This document shows positions 47,343-54,272 of a DNA stretch of 64,000 nucleotides, piece after piece. The stretch is taken from contig NZ_CP048397.1 in the NCBI RefSeq assembly GCF_010384365.1, forward strand, positions 4,216,001 through 4,280,000, in the 5' to 3' direction. Within the stretch, counting starts at the first letter, position 1. Each line of letters begins with the position of its first letter. Source of the stretch: Streptomyces sp. S4.7 (lineage in GTDB: Bacteria; Actinomycetota; Actinomycetes; Streptomycetales; Streptomycetaceae). Made by a program: the position numbers and the translations under genes. The notes beneath the pieces were generated by a model that worked only from the letters and a program-made list of their open reading frames with translations, did no database searches and was not told where the DNA came from.

Positions 47343-47416
47343 GCCGCCTTAGCTCAGTTGGCCAGAGCAACGCACTCGTAATGCGTAGGTCTCGGGTTCG
47401 AATCCCGAAGGCGGCT
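47343..47416 (+). tRNA. tRNA-Thr (CGT anticodon)
   Basis: A complete 74-nt cloverleaf can be folded: acceptor stem GCCGCCT/AGGCGGC, D arm GCTC...GAGC, anticodon stem ACGCA/TGCGT with loop CTCGTAA (anticodon CGT, reading ACG), and T arm TCGGG/CCCGA with loop TTCGAAT. CCA is not encoded. The integrase gene of the adjacent element points towards it from 48 bp downstream of its 3' end, so the tRNA is the integration target and its 3' part is attL. Confidence 0.95.
47371..47416 (+). other. Predicted attL within the 3' part of tRNA-Thr
   Basis: AICEs usually recombine within the anticodon-to-3'-end segment of a tRNA and rebuild the gene. The matching attR copy is not in the window, so the left border of the identity segment cannot be fixed from the sequence. 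Confidence 0.55.
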
Positions 47417-47424
47417 CTGTGAAG

Positions 47425-47459
47425 GCCCCAGAACTCACTCGCCGTGATCTGGGGCTTTT
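47425..47459. terminator. Terminator between tRNA-Thr and int
   Basis: GCCCCAGA and TCTGGGGC form the outer stem (47425-47432 and 47448-47455) with an inner TCAC/GTGA stem, followed by TTTT. It can end both tRNA and, in reverse, int transcription. Confidence 0.82.
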
Positions 47460-47463
47460 GCTT

Positions 47464-48861
47464 TTACCGGATGCGTCGGCGCCGTCGCGCACGTGCCGCG
47501 CGGCTGTCGGTGGTCTCAGTTCTGGTCTCAGTCGCGGGTTCTGCGGTGGACTCCGGGGCGGGGAAGAACGCGTCTCCCATGCGTTGCATGGCGTCCTTGG
47601 AGAGGGTCGATCGGCCCTTGACGTAGCGGCGGGTCTGGCTGACTTGGGTGTGGCGCAGGATCTCCATGATGGTCACCAGGTCGACCCCGAGTTCGTTGAG
47701 GATCGTGCCGGCGGTGTGGCGGCTTCCGTCGTACAGGCGGCGGTCACTGATGCCCGCTTCGGCGAGTAGTTCCTTGAACTCGTCCCAGTCGGCGCGGGGA
47801 TCGACTGGCCGGCCGTCTGGCCGGGTGAACACCGCGTCGCACTCCTGCCAGATGTCACCTGCCACGGCCTTGGCTTCCTCCTGGCGGGCCTTGTGTTCGC
47901 GCAGGGGCGGCACGAACGGCGGCGGAATGGGGACGGGGTTCTGACTCTTCTTCGTCTTGGGGCGGGTGAAGACCAGCCCGCCGCCTTTCCGTTGGGGGCA
48001 GATGCTCGCGTGGCGGGTGCACGTCTTGGCGCAGGGTTTGGGGCAGCCGCGTGTGTAGCCCTTGTGCGTGGCGCAGTTCGGTGGGCAGGGGGCGAACCGG
48101 TGGAGGCGCGCTCCGCAGGCGTGTGGGTCGGGGCAGCCGTGGCGCCAGGTGAGGCGTTGGAGCTGCCAGCGGGGGTGGAACAGTTCGTTGTCGAGGTCGA
48201 CGTACGACCAGCGCAGTCCCAGCGTTTCGCCTTGCCGGAAGCCCATGCCGACGCCGACGATCCAGCGCATGAACGTGGGTCGCTTAGCCGCGGCGACGAG
48301 GAACGCCTTGGCCTGCTCCTGGGTGAAGGGGTTGGCCTCGGTCTCGTCTACGGAGGGCGGGTCAACGAGGGTGGCGACGTTCTCACCGATGATCCGGCGG
48401 CGGTGTGCGATCTTCAGTGCCCGCGAGAGGATGCGGTGCACCTTGAGCACGTGGGACGGGGCGTGTCCGGCGTCGAGCATCGCCCGGTACATCTTCTCCA
48501 GGTGCTCGGGCTGGAGCTTGTCGATCCGGTGGGCGCCGACGCCGGGGATGATGTCGTTGCGGGTCTTGGACCAGTAGTCGTCCAGAGACCGGGGCTTGAG
48601 CTTGAGGCTCGCGATGTCGGTGAGGTAGGTCTCCATCCACCCGGCCACGGTCGGCTTCCGGCCGGCCTTCGGGGCGCGTCCCTTGTCCCGGAGGGCTTCC
48701 AACGCTTTGACCTTGCGCTTGATCTCGGTCTCCGTGCGGGCCCGGCGGTGGCGCCGGTCGGGGCTGCCGTCGTCCTTGACGCCCATCGTGACGCGTCCGT
48801 GCCACCATCCGTCGGCACCGAGGTAGATGGTCGATTCCAGGTTCGGCTTGCGGGGGCTCAT
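47464..48861 (-). CDS. int: Tyrosine-type site-specific integrase with Cys-rich insertion
   Basis: A 465-residue integrase. An N-terminal arm-binding and a core-binding domain (about 1-185) are followed by the catalytic domain: Arg in GFRQGETLGLRW, His in GSRHTAGTIL, a second His/Arg in LRHTQVSQTRR and the Tyr nucleophile in RRYVKG. Between the first Arg and the rest lies an insertion of about 50 residues with eight Cys and several His (47988-48142), which looks like a zinc-binding module. ATG 48861 has GGAGGAG 5 nt upstream. The 3' end faces the tRNA, as usual for AICEs. Confidence 0.94.
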   Translation of the reverse strand: MSPRKPNLESTIYLGADGWWHGRVTMGVKDDGSPDRRHRRARTETEIKRKVKALEALRDKGRAPKAGRKPTVAGWMETYLTDIASLKLKPRSLDDYWSKTRNDIIPGVGAHRIDKLQPEHLEKMYRAMLDAGHAPSHVLKVHRILSRALKIAHRRRIIGENVATLVDPPSVDETEANPFTQEQAKAFLVAAAKRPTFMRWIVGVGMGFRQGETLGLRWSYVDLDNELFHPRWQLQRLTWRHGCPDPHACGARLHRFAPCPPNCATHKGYTRGCPKPCAKTCTRHASICPQRKGGGLVFTRPKTKKSQNPVPIPPPFVPPLREHKARQEEAKAVAGDIWQECDAVFTRPDGRPVDPRADWDEFKELLAEAGISDRRLYDGSRHTAGTILNELGVDLVTIMEILRHTQVSQTRRYVKGRSTLSKDAMQRMGDAFFPAPESTAEPATETRTETTDSRAARARRRRRIR

Positions 48862-48922
48862 GTGCTCCTCCATGCGAGAGGCGGCCCCGGACACGGATCC
48901 GGGGCCGCCTCGTTGGTGCGGG

Positions 48923-49123
48923 TCAGCGGGGCAGGGGTTCGAGGTGGTTCACGTACGCCTCAAGGTCGCTGCGTCGGATACGCCGACTACGGCCCTGCTT
49001 GACGTACTTCAGGACCCCGGCAGCCATCAGTTCGTAGACAGTCGAGCGGCCGTACCGCAGAACGGCAGCCGCCTCTTTGGGCGTGTAGAGCAGTTGATCG
49101 ACAGGCGGGGGCGCGGTGCTCAT
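48923..49123 (-). CDS. xis: Excisionase (HTH_17/MerR-like)
   Basis: A 66-residue DNA-binding protein with YTPKEAAAVLRYGRSTVYEL and GRSRRIRRSDLEAYV, the helix-turn-helix and wing of the excisionase family. It should control the direction of recombination by int, which follows after 61 bp. ATG 49123 with GAGGAGG upstream is chosen; a longer frame to 49351 crosses the repeat array and has no matching N-terminus. Confidence 0.9.
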   Translation of the reverse strand: MSTAPPPVDQLLYTPKEAAAVLRYGRSTVYELMAAGVLKYVKQGRSRRIRRSDLEAYVNHLEPLPR

Positions 49124-49179
49124 CGGTGTATGCCTCCTCGGCACGGGGCGCGGGCGGGCGCGATAAATGCCGGATGGGC

Positions 49180-49436
49180 TGTCAGAAATGACAGAAATCG
49201 GCGATTGGGCCTCTGAGCTGGGGTTTTGGCCTCGGTAGGGGTCGTGACAGAAATCGCGGAATATCTGACAGAAATCCCGTCCGGCTCGGTGGCATCGAGC
49301 CGGACGGGGCAGGGGAAGGGTTTCTGTCGGACTTCTTATTGTTTCTGTCACGCCCCCCGAGACGACTGTTTCCGCAGGTCAGGACTGGTTTCGGGGATTT
49401 CTGTCATTTCTGTCAGCGGGTGGGGGGTTTCTGTCA
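49180..49436. repeat. Mirror-symmetric TGACAGAAA repeat array with central hairpin (candidate replication origin or control site)
   Basis: TGACAGAAAT-type repeats start at 49180, 49189, 49245 and 49266 on the plus strand. Their complements end at 49415, 49406, 49350 and 49329. Each pair is centred exactly on 49297.5. A ninth copy lies at 49428-49436, covering the stop of the DUF3987 gene. The outer two repeats on each side overlap by one base; the inner two are 21 bp apart. A perfect 13-bp hairpin (49276-49288 with 49296-49308) lies inside. The array separates the replication operon from xis. It could be a Rep-binding origin, or an operator bound by Xis or a repressor. Confidence 0.8.
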
Positions 49437-50963
49437 GCCGGTGGTGAGGCGGGGGTGGGCCTGGTAGCGGGGGGACGGGGGCCGGCCGCGTCCGGTGCGG
49501 GGTGGGAGGGGCTGTTGCCGGACCCATCCGTGTTCTTCGAGCAGGGCCAGGGCGGGGTCGAGGTCGGCCATGGCGGGGAAGTCAGCGCGGGACAGTCCGC
49601 GGAACAGCACGCGTTTGGTGAAGTCGGCCGGCCGGGTCTCCCGCAGGTGCGTGAGGACGTGGTGGGCGGCTTCCTGTGCGGGGTCTGCTGCCATGGCGTC
49701 GAACACGTCCACGGCGTGGGCGGTGAAGTAGTCACCCAGCTCGGTTGCGGCGGCCATCGTGGACGCCTCGATGGGCAGCGTCCATCCGTTGTCCGGGTGG
49801 GTGGCCAGGTGCAGGAGTCCCGCGATCCGGGCGACGGCGCCGTCGCGCTTGGACGCCCATTTGATGATCGGGTAGAGGCTTCCGCCCTTGCCGAGTCGGG
49901 ACTCGGTGACTTTCTGGTAGGCGAGCATCACCGCGTCCGCCTCCGGGGTGAGCGTGAGGAGTGCGGGGTCGGTCCAGTCCGTAAGCGCCATGGCCAGGCC
50001 ACCGAGGCGTTTGGCGTAGGTGGTGGCGGTTTCCTCGGACAGGAGTTCCGGGGTGAGGTTGCGGCGGCCGACGAGGGATTCGGGCCGGGAGTACAGGAAC
50101 CGGGCGAGCAGCCCGCGCCCCTCGGCTCCTTCCATCCGGCCGATGGAATCGAGGACTTGGGGCTGAATGGCCAAGCCCATGGTGACCGCGGGGTGTTCGA
50201 TGTGCTCGCTGTCGCGGCCCTGCCGGTTGACGCGGATCATGTCCCCGGCGTGCCCTTTGAGGAACATCCCGATGTTCGGGCGCCCGGAGTAGCGGCCGGC
50301 CATGATGTCGAAGATCTCACCCTCGGCGGACATGACGGAGATGCGTCCGCCCTGCCCGTGGAGGAGTGAGCCGATGGTCTCCGGTGTCACGTCGTCCGCG
50401 ACGAGTTGCGGCACGGCGGGAACGCTCAGGCTCTCCGCTGTCTGCGCGAGGCTGACGGCGTCGGCGGTGAGCTGGTCGCGCTTCTCCGGTTCGGCGCAGG
50501 CGGCTTTCTGCGCTGCCTTGTCCGCGGCTGCCTTGGCGAGCTTCGCGGTGGTCTCGGCCTCGGCCCGGACGGGTGCGGAGAGTTCCACCAGCATCTTCTC
50601 GACCGCCAGGAGCGGGTCGACCATGAGCCCGAATACGGCGCTCTTGCGGTTGCCGGGATCGAGCGCGACGGCGGTGTAGATGTTGACCGGCTCGCGCCAG
50701 TGCCCCCGCACGCACACGGTGGCGCGCCCGCCGGCGGCGGTGGCGATGACCGCCAGGGCCAGGCACCCGGCCAGCTCCACCGGGGTCTGTGTCTCCTCCG
50801 CGACCTCGGACGCCATGTTCCCCAGCCAGTCGGGGAGCGCGTCCACGGGGAAGGCCGGGAGCTCCCGGCGGGCGGACAGCGGTACGGGTTCGTCCCACAC
50901 CGGGCCGGTGATGGTCTCGGGATCGAGCGCGTCGAACCCTTCCCACAGATCAGTGGTGCTCAT
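49434..50963 (-). CDS. DUF3987-family replication protein
   Basis: A 509-residue protein with LDPGNRKSAVFG (about residues 103-114) in place of a Walker A loop and a DUF3987-like core (LVADDVTPETIGSLL, then GEIFDIMAGRYSG). DUF3987 proteins are found with primases on phages and plasmids and are thought to act as replicative helicases. The last protein of the operon, it directly precedes the repeat array, whose ninth copy overlaps its stop codon. It is coupled to the upstream gene by an ATGA overlap. Confidence 0.85.
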   Translation of the reverse strand: MSTTDLWEGFDALDPETITGPVWDEPVPLSARRELPAFPVDALPDWLGNMASEVAEETQTPVELAGCLALAVIATAAGGRATVCVRGHWREPVNIYTAVALDPGNRKSAVFGLMVDPLLAVEKMLVELSAPVRAEAETTAKLAKAAADKAAQKAACAEPEKRDQLTADAVSLAQTAESLSVPAVPQLVADDVTPETIGSLLHGQGGRISVMSAEGEIFDIMAGRYSGRPNIGMFLKGHAGDMIRVNRQGRDSEHIEHPAVTMGLAIQPQVLDSIGRMEGAEGRGLLARFLYSRPESLVGRRNLTPELLSEETATTYAKRLGGLAMALTDWTDPALLTLTPEADAVMLAYQKVTESRLGKGGSLYPIIKWASKRDGAVARIAGLLHLATHPDNGWTLPIEASTMAAATELGDYFTAHAVDVFDAMAADPAQEAAHHVLTHLRETRPADFTKRVLFRGLSRADFPAMADLDPALALLEEHGWVRQQPLPPRTGRGRPPSPRYQAHPRLTTG

Positions 50964-51319
50964 GCGGCCAAGCTCCCTTCCCCGCCGTCGAGCAGCGGGC
51001 AGTGTGCGCGGTGGTCGGTGTGGTCCTGGACGAGTTGCTGCACGGCGGCGCGGCCGATCGCGGTCCGGTCGTATCCGCACCGGCACCACGAGTGGCCGGA
51101 CACCTTGGCCGACCAGTCCGGCGGCGCCACGACACGCAGCCACCGCACGACCTCCATGCGGCGCGTGGGCGTGTGCGGGTCACGGCGGACAGGCTTGGAA
51201 GGACGGCCTGCGGCCGACGACTTCCCGGCAACGACCGCACGCCCGGCACGAAGCGACGCCGGGGGCGCGTCCGGGGCGCCGTCGAGGGTGAGCTGTGCAG
51301 GGTCCGGCAGGGTGCTCAT
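50960..51319 (-). CDS. Unknown small protein in the replication operon
   Basis: A 119-residue protein, disordered in its first half and with a C-terminal part containing HSWCRCGYDRTAIGRAAVQQ and DHRAHC, a possible Cys/His metal site. No family is recognised. It overlaps its neighbours on both sides by 4 nt, between the primase-polymerase and the DUF3987 gene, so it is probably a replication accessory factor. Confidence 0.75.
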   Translation of the reverse strand: MSTLPDPAQLTLDGAPDAPPASLRAGRAVVAGKSSAAGRPSKPVRRDPHTPTRRMEVVRWLRVVAPPDWSAKVSGHSWCRCGYDRTAIGRAAVQQLVQDHTDHRAHCPLLDGGEGSLAA

Positions 51320-52173
51320 GCCGCCCTCCCCAGACCGTTGGCGACGGCACGGGCCGCGTATGGCTCGGGGACACCGACCGAGACGGCGGCACTGATGATG
51401 TGCGAGCCGAGGACGTCCAGTCCGCAGGGGCCGGGGCACTGCGCGTGCTGCCGGGCGAGGAACTGCGCGACGCCGAACGCCTGCGATCCGGCGCCCGATT
51501 CGCTGCGGGCGCGGATCAGGGCCGTGCCCCGTTCCAGGCCGGTGCGTACGTAGCGTTCGGTGTGACGGCAGCCGGTGGCCACCGACGCGTCCCACGCGGC
51601 GCGCTCCGGGAGTGAAGAGACCACCTCCCGCCGGGCGGGGGTGGTCTCTTCCTTCTCGACCAGCGCGCGGACGGCAGACGGCAGGGGCGCCATCTTGCCG
51701 GTACCGGGGCCGAGCCAACGGGCGTACTGCATAAGGGACTTGATGTCCACACCAGGACGCACGTTGTTGGCGGACCGCATGGCGCCGAGGTAGATCCAGT
51801 GCTCCCCACGCGTCGTGGCCACGGTACGGGTCGGCGGAAGGCTCTCACGCGCCCACACGATCGCCGAAGCGTTGTCGAGGTCCACGACGGTCAGCCCAGC
51901 ACCGCCGGGGTAGTAGGCGACCGCCCGTGCCTCACGCCACGCGCCCGCCCACGGCGGGGAGGTAAGTACGGTCGTGTCGGTCGTCGCGCAGGCCCATCCG
52001 TGGCACGGAGCCGGGCAGACGCACCCGCCCGCGCGCTTCATGTGCGGACGGTCGCCGCAAGCGTTGTCACGGCATGCCGGGCAGTTCCCGAATGGCAGCT
52101 TCCCCGAGCGCAGCGGCAGCACGGGCACACCCGCCGCAGCGAGTTCCAGGGCGGTTCGCAGGTACTCGCTCAT
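51316..52173 (-). CDS. Bifunctional DNA primase/polymerase
   Basis: A 285-residue prim-pol domain protein. It begins with the family's LRTALELAAAGVPVLPL, has a Cys-rich insertion (CPACRDNACGDRPH and CVCPAPCHGWAC), and the catalytic LTVVDLDN (about residues 93-100), followed by TTRGEHWIYL. It should prime and possibly elongate the element's DNA, working with the DUF3987 protein encoded two genes downstream. ATGA overlaps join it to the genes on both sides. Confidence 0.9.
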   Translation of the reverse strand: MSEYLRTALELAAAGVPVLPLRSGKLPFGNCPACRDNACGDRPHMKRAGGCVCPAPCHGWACATTDTTVLTSPPWAGAWREARAVAYYPGGAGLTVVDLDNASAIVWARESLPPTRTVATTRGEHWIYLGAMRSANNVRPGVDIKSLMQYARWLGPGTGKMAPLPSAVRALVEKEETTPARREVVSSLPERAAWDASVATGCRHTERYVRTGLERGTALIRARSESGAGSQAFGVAQFLARQHAQCPGPCGLDVLGSHIISAAVSVGVPEPYAARAVANGLGRAA

Positions 52174-52955
52174 GCCGGTACTCCGTCCTGCGGAGGCAGT
52201 CCGCCAAGGACGCGCTCACGCCACTTGAGGGCGTACTCGATGCAGTTGGCGCAGTTCTTGTGCGTGTGGTCGGGCATGGGTGGGCGCTTGCGGGCGTGGT
52301 AGCTCCAGGCCAGGGAGTCGGCGGTGGCCATGAGGTGCCCGACCTTCTCCAGCCCGAGGGTTTTGAAGCCGAAGCCGTGCAGCTTGATGCCGTGGGCGGC
52401 GAGAGCGGTCACGATCTCGGCGCCTTCGCGGGTGGACTGGCGGCGGCAGACCGAGCCGAGCCCGACGAGCGGTTCCGCCGTGAGGTCGATACCGGCCCGG
52501 TCGTACAGCTCCACGCAGCGCTCGTAGTCCTGGAGCTCCCAGCCCTGCAACACGGGAATGATCGGCAGCTCCGGTGCAAGCGAACGTAGTTCGACATAGT
52601 TCGCGACCGTGCGCCGCTGGTGCTCGGCCACGCTCAGACCGGTGCCGGCGAAGACGTTCGGTCCGGCCTTGCCGCCGTGGATGATGAGCGGTTCACACAT
52701 CCAGTCCTGAGGGGCCGCCCAGTCGAACGGCCCGACGTGCTCCCAGATGCGGCGCAGATCCCCCACGTACTGCCGGGGGCTGCGGGTCCAGCGGCCGTTC
52801 TTCTGGAGCTCCCAGAAACCACCGGAGTCCACCGCGTACGGGCCGAGGGCTTCGGGCAGCTTGACCGCTTCCACGAAGTGCTCCGACTTCAGGAACAGCG
52901 GCACATCGGTGAGCTTCACCCAGTGGCGTTTGTGCGTGGTCAGGTAGAACCTCAC
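52170..52955 (-). CDS. DpdA/TGT-like base-exchange (transglycosylase) protein
   Basis: A 261-residue TIM-barrel protein related to tRNA-guanine transglycosylase. AVDSGGFWEL (residues 41-50) matches the TGT motif TDSGGFQ with its catalytic Asp (D43); AAPQDWMCEP (D84), PVLQGW, VGLGSVCRR and LHGFGFK align with further TGT core segments; HKNCANC near the end is a likely zinc site. The short form with these motifs resembles the phage and plasmid DpdA proteins that insert 7-deazaguanines into DNA. No preQ0 synthesis gene is present, so the host would have to supply the base. GTG 52955 overlaps the stop of the methyltransferase gene. Function is inferred. Confidence 0.8.
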   Translation of the reverse strand: MRFYLTTHKRHWVKLTDVPLFLKSEHFVEAVKLPEALGPYAVDSGGFWELQKNGRWTRSPRQYVGDLRRIWEHVGPFDWAAPQDWMCEPLIIHGGKAGPNVFAGTGLSVAEHQRRTVANYVELRSLAPELPIIPVLQGWELQDYERCVELYDRAGIDLTAEPLVGLGSVCRRQSTREGAEIVTALAAHGIKLHGFGFKTLGLEKVGHLMATADSLAWSYHARKRPPMPDHTHKNCANCIEYALKWRERVLGGLPPQDGVPA

Positions 52956-53647
52956 GCCGCCACCCCCGCACCTGCCGGGAGCTCCCGCAGCGAGAGCCGG
53001 AACGCGCGGCCGATGAAATGGGTGTAGGCCGGGGGGATGCATTCGCGGATGCCGTCTCGGTTCATCCAGGGCACGTCCATGACGCGGCGGGCCTGGTCGA
53101 CGCCGGAGAAGTTGCCGACGTACTGCCCGTACCAGCCGGGCGGGACGGCGCGGCCCATCTTCGCCTGAGGCGCCGTGTGTTCGGGGTGGTCCGGGGTGGT
53201 GAGGGTCAGTCCGGGGCTGGGCTCGAAGTACCGGTGCCGGTACGTCTCCACGCCGAACATGGCCCCGCAGAGCATCACCGGACCGCGCAGCTTTGGGACG
53301 GCGCCCTTGACGTTCTCCATCACCCACGGGCGGCCGGTCGACTCCAGCGCGGCGCGGGTGGGGCCGATCAGGTCGGGGTGGTTGCGGTTCTGGATGCGCT
53401 GGCACTCCGAGTTGTGCTGGCAGGGCGGTGAGGCGTGGATGGCGTCGAACTCGGCCCCATGCTCGCGGATGAACGCCACGGCTTCGGCCTGGATGAACGT
53501 GTACGGGTAGCGGGGCTGCGGGTTGATGTCGACGCCGGTCACGTCGAACCCGGCGCGCCCGTATCCGGCGGCGGCTCCGCCCTGGCAGCAGAACGCGTCG
53601 AGCAGACGCGGTCGGCGCCCTCGCCGGAAGAAGTTCGGTTGAGTCAT
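52952..53647 (-). CDS. Small C5-cytosine DNA methyltransferase
   Basis: A 231-residue protein with the C5-methyltransferase motifs in order: SAM motif I LDAFCCQGGAAAGYGRAGF (about residues 15-33), catalytic ASPPCQ (motif IV), MENVKGA (motif VI), RHRYFE (motif VIII) and IPPAYTHFIG (motif X). The target recognition region is very short, as in phage-encoded enzymes. No restriction endonuclease is nearby, so it is an orphan methyltransferase. It heads a five-gene operon with the DpdA-like and replication genes. A hairpin separates it from the gene upstream. Confidence 0.88.
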   Translation of the reverse strand: MTQPNFFRRGRRPRLLDAFCCQGGAAAGYGRAGFDVTGVDINPQPRYPYTFIQAEAVAFIREHGAEFDAIHASPPCQHNSECQRIQNRNHPDLIGPTRAALESTGRPWVMENVKGAVPKLRGPVMLCGAMFGVETYRHRYFEPSPGLTLTTPDHPEHTAPQAKMGRAVPPGWYGQYVGNFSGVDQARRVMDVPWMNRDGIRECIPPAYTHFIGRAFRLSLRELPAGAGVAA

Positions 53648-53685
53648 GCTGGGGGTTCTCCAGTTCTCTTCAAGGGACTGGGCGA

Positions 53686-53731
53686 GCCGGGGCGACCGCG
53701 ATTCTTTGGTGAGAGGGGCGGTCGCCCCGGC
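53686..53731 (-). terminator. Terminator hairpin before the replication operon
   Basis: Perfect 14-bp stem, GCCGGGGCGACCGC with GCGGTCGCCCCGGC, around an 18-nt loop. It starts 2 bp after the stop of the small membrane protein gene and ends the transfer transcript. Confidence 0.82.
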
Positions 53732-53732
53732 G

Positions 53733-54041
53733 TCATTTGCCCTTCGGGCGGGTGAGCTTGAGGGTGAGTCCGCCGATGCCGATCGGTCCGGCGGCGCCCG
53801 CGATCGCGGCGGCGGTGTGGGCGGCGTAGTCGAGCAGTGCGAGGACCGCAGCGAAGGTGCCGACGATCCCGAGCGCGCCGGTCGTGATGACGACGATCGG
53901 GAGCAGGTACGCGCGTGCCGGGCGACCCTGCGCGGGGGTGTGGGTGACGATGACGATGGGCTGGCCAGTGGTCTGTGCCTGGCGGTAGAGGTCGGCGGGG
54001 ATGTGTGGGGCGAGGGTGCCCGGCGGTTCGCGGTCGTTCAT
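53733..54041 (-). CDS. Small membrane protein of the transfer region
   Basis: A 102-residue protein with a hydrophilic N-terminal third and two membrane helices (about residues 46-68 and 75-95) followed by LTRPKGK. No family is recognised. Its position after the translocase gene and the candidate clt, and its two-helix form, resemble Spd (spread) proteins of Streptomyces plasmids, but that is context only. AAAGGGG precedes ATG 54041. Confidence 0.65.
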   Translation of the reverse strand: MNDREPPGTLAPHIPADLYRQAQTTGQPIVIVTHTPAQGRPARAYLLPIVVITTGALGIVGTFAAVLALLDYAAHTAAAIAGAAGPIGIGGLTLKLTRPKGK

Positions 54042-54066
54042 GACGTGCCCCTTTCCGGGTACGAGC

Positions 54067-54098
54067 GGGCCCCGCCGGAAGGTGTTCCGGCGGGGCCC
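54067..54098 (-). terminator. Hairpin between the clt-like repeats and the small membrane protein gene
   Basis: Perfect 14-bp stem, GGGCCCCGCCGGAA with TTCCGGCGGGGCCC, and a 4-nt loop. Confidence 0.8.
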
Positions 54099-54110
54099 GT
54101 GACGCGGTCT

Positions 54111-54180
54111 GTGCTTGTCGTGTTGCTTGTCGTCTGTCTTGTCGTGCGGGTTGTCGCTTGTCTTGTCTTGTCGCTTGTCG
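54111..54180 (-). repeat. CGACAAG direct repeats after the translocase gene (candidate clt)
   Basis: On the minus strand six CGACAA(G/C) units occur in 70 bp, the last four exactly 12 bp apart, with two extra ACAAG units near the start. They lie about 90 bp after the stop of the FtsK/TraB-type gene. Streptomyces TraB proteins bind short plasmid-specific direct repeats at the clt locus, often next to traB, so this is a good candidate. Confidence 0.65.
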
Positions 54181-54272
54181 CCTCGCAGGTCAGGGACCCG
54201 ATTCGGCGGTCACGACACCCGTCCGGCGCCTGTTGCCGTGGTGGGGTGACAGGCGACAGGTACGGGCTGGGG

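Noticed and set aside
52170..53647. A complete Dpd restriction-modification system.
   Set aside because: Only a DpdA-like gene is present; no dpdB or other dpd genes and no restriction components are visible in the element part shown.
54111..54180. The CGACAAG repeats as a CRISPR array.
   Set aside because: Units are 7 bp with at most 12-bp period, without spacers of 30 bp or more, and there are no cas genes in the window.
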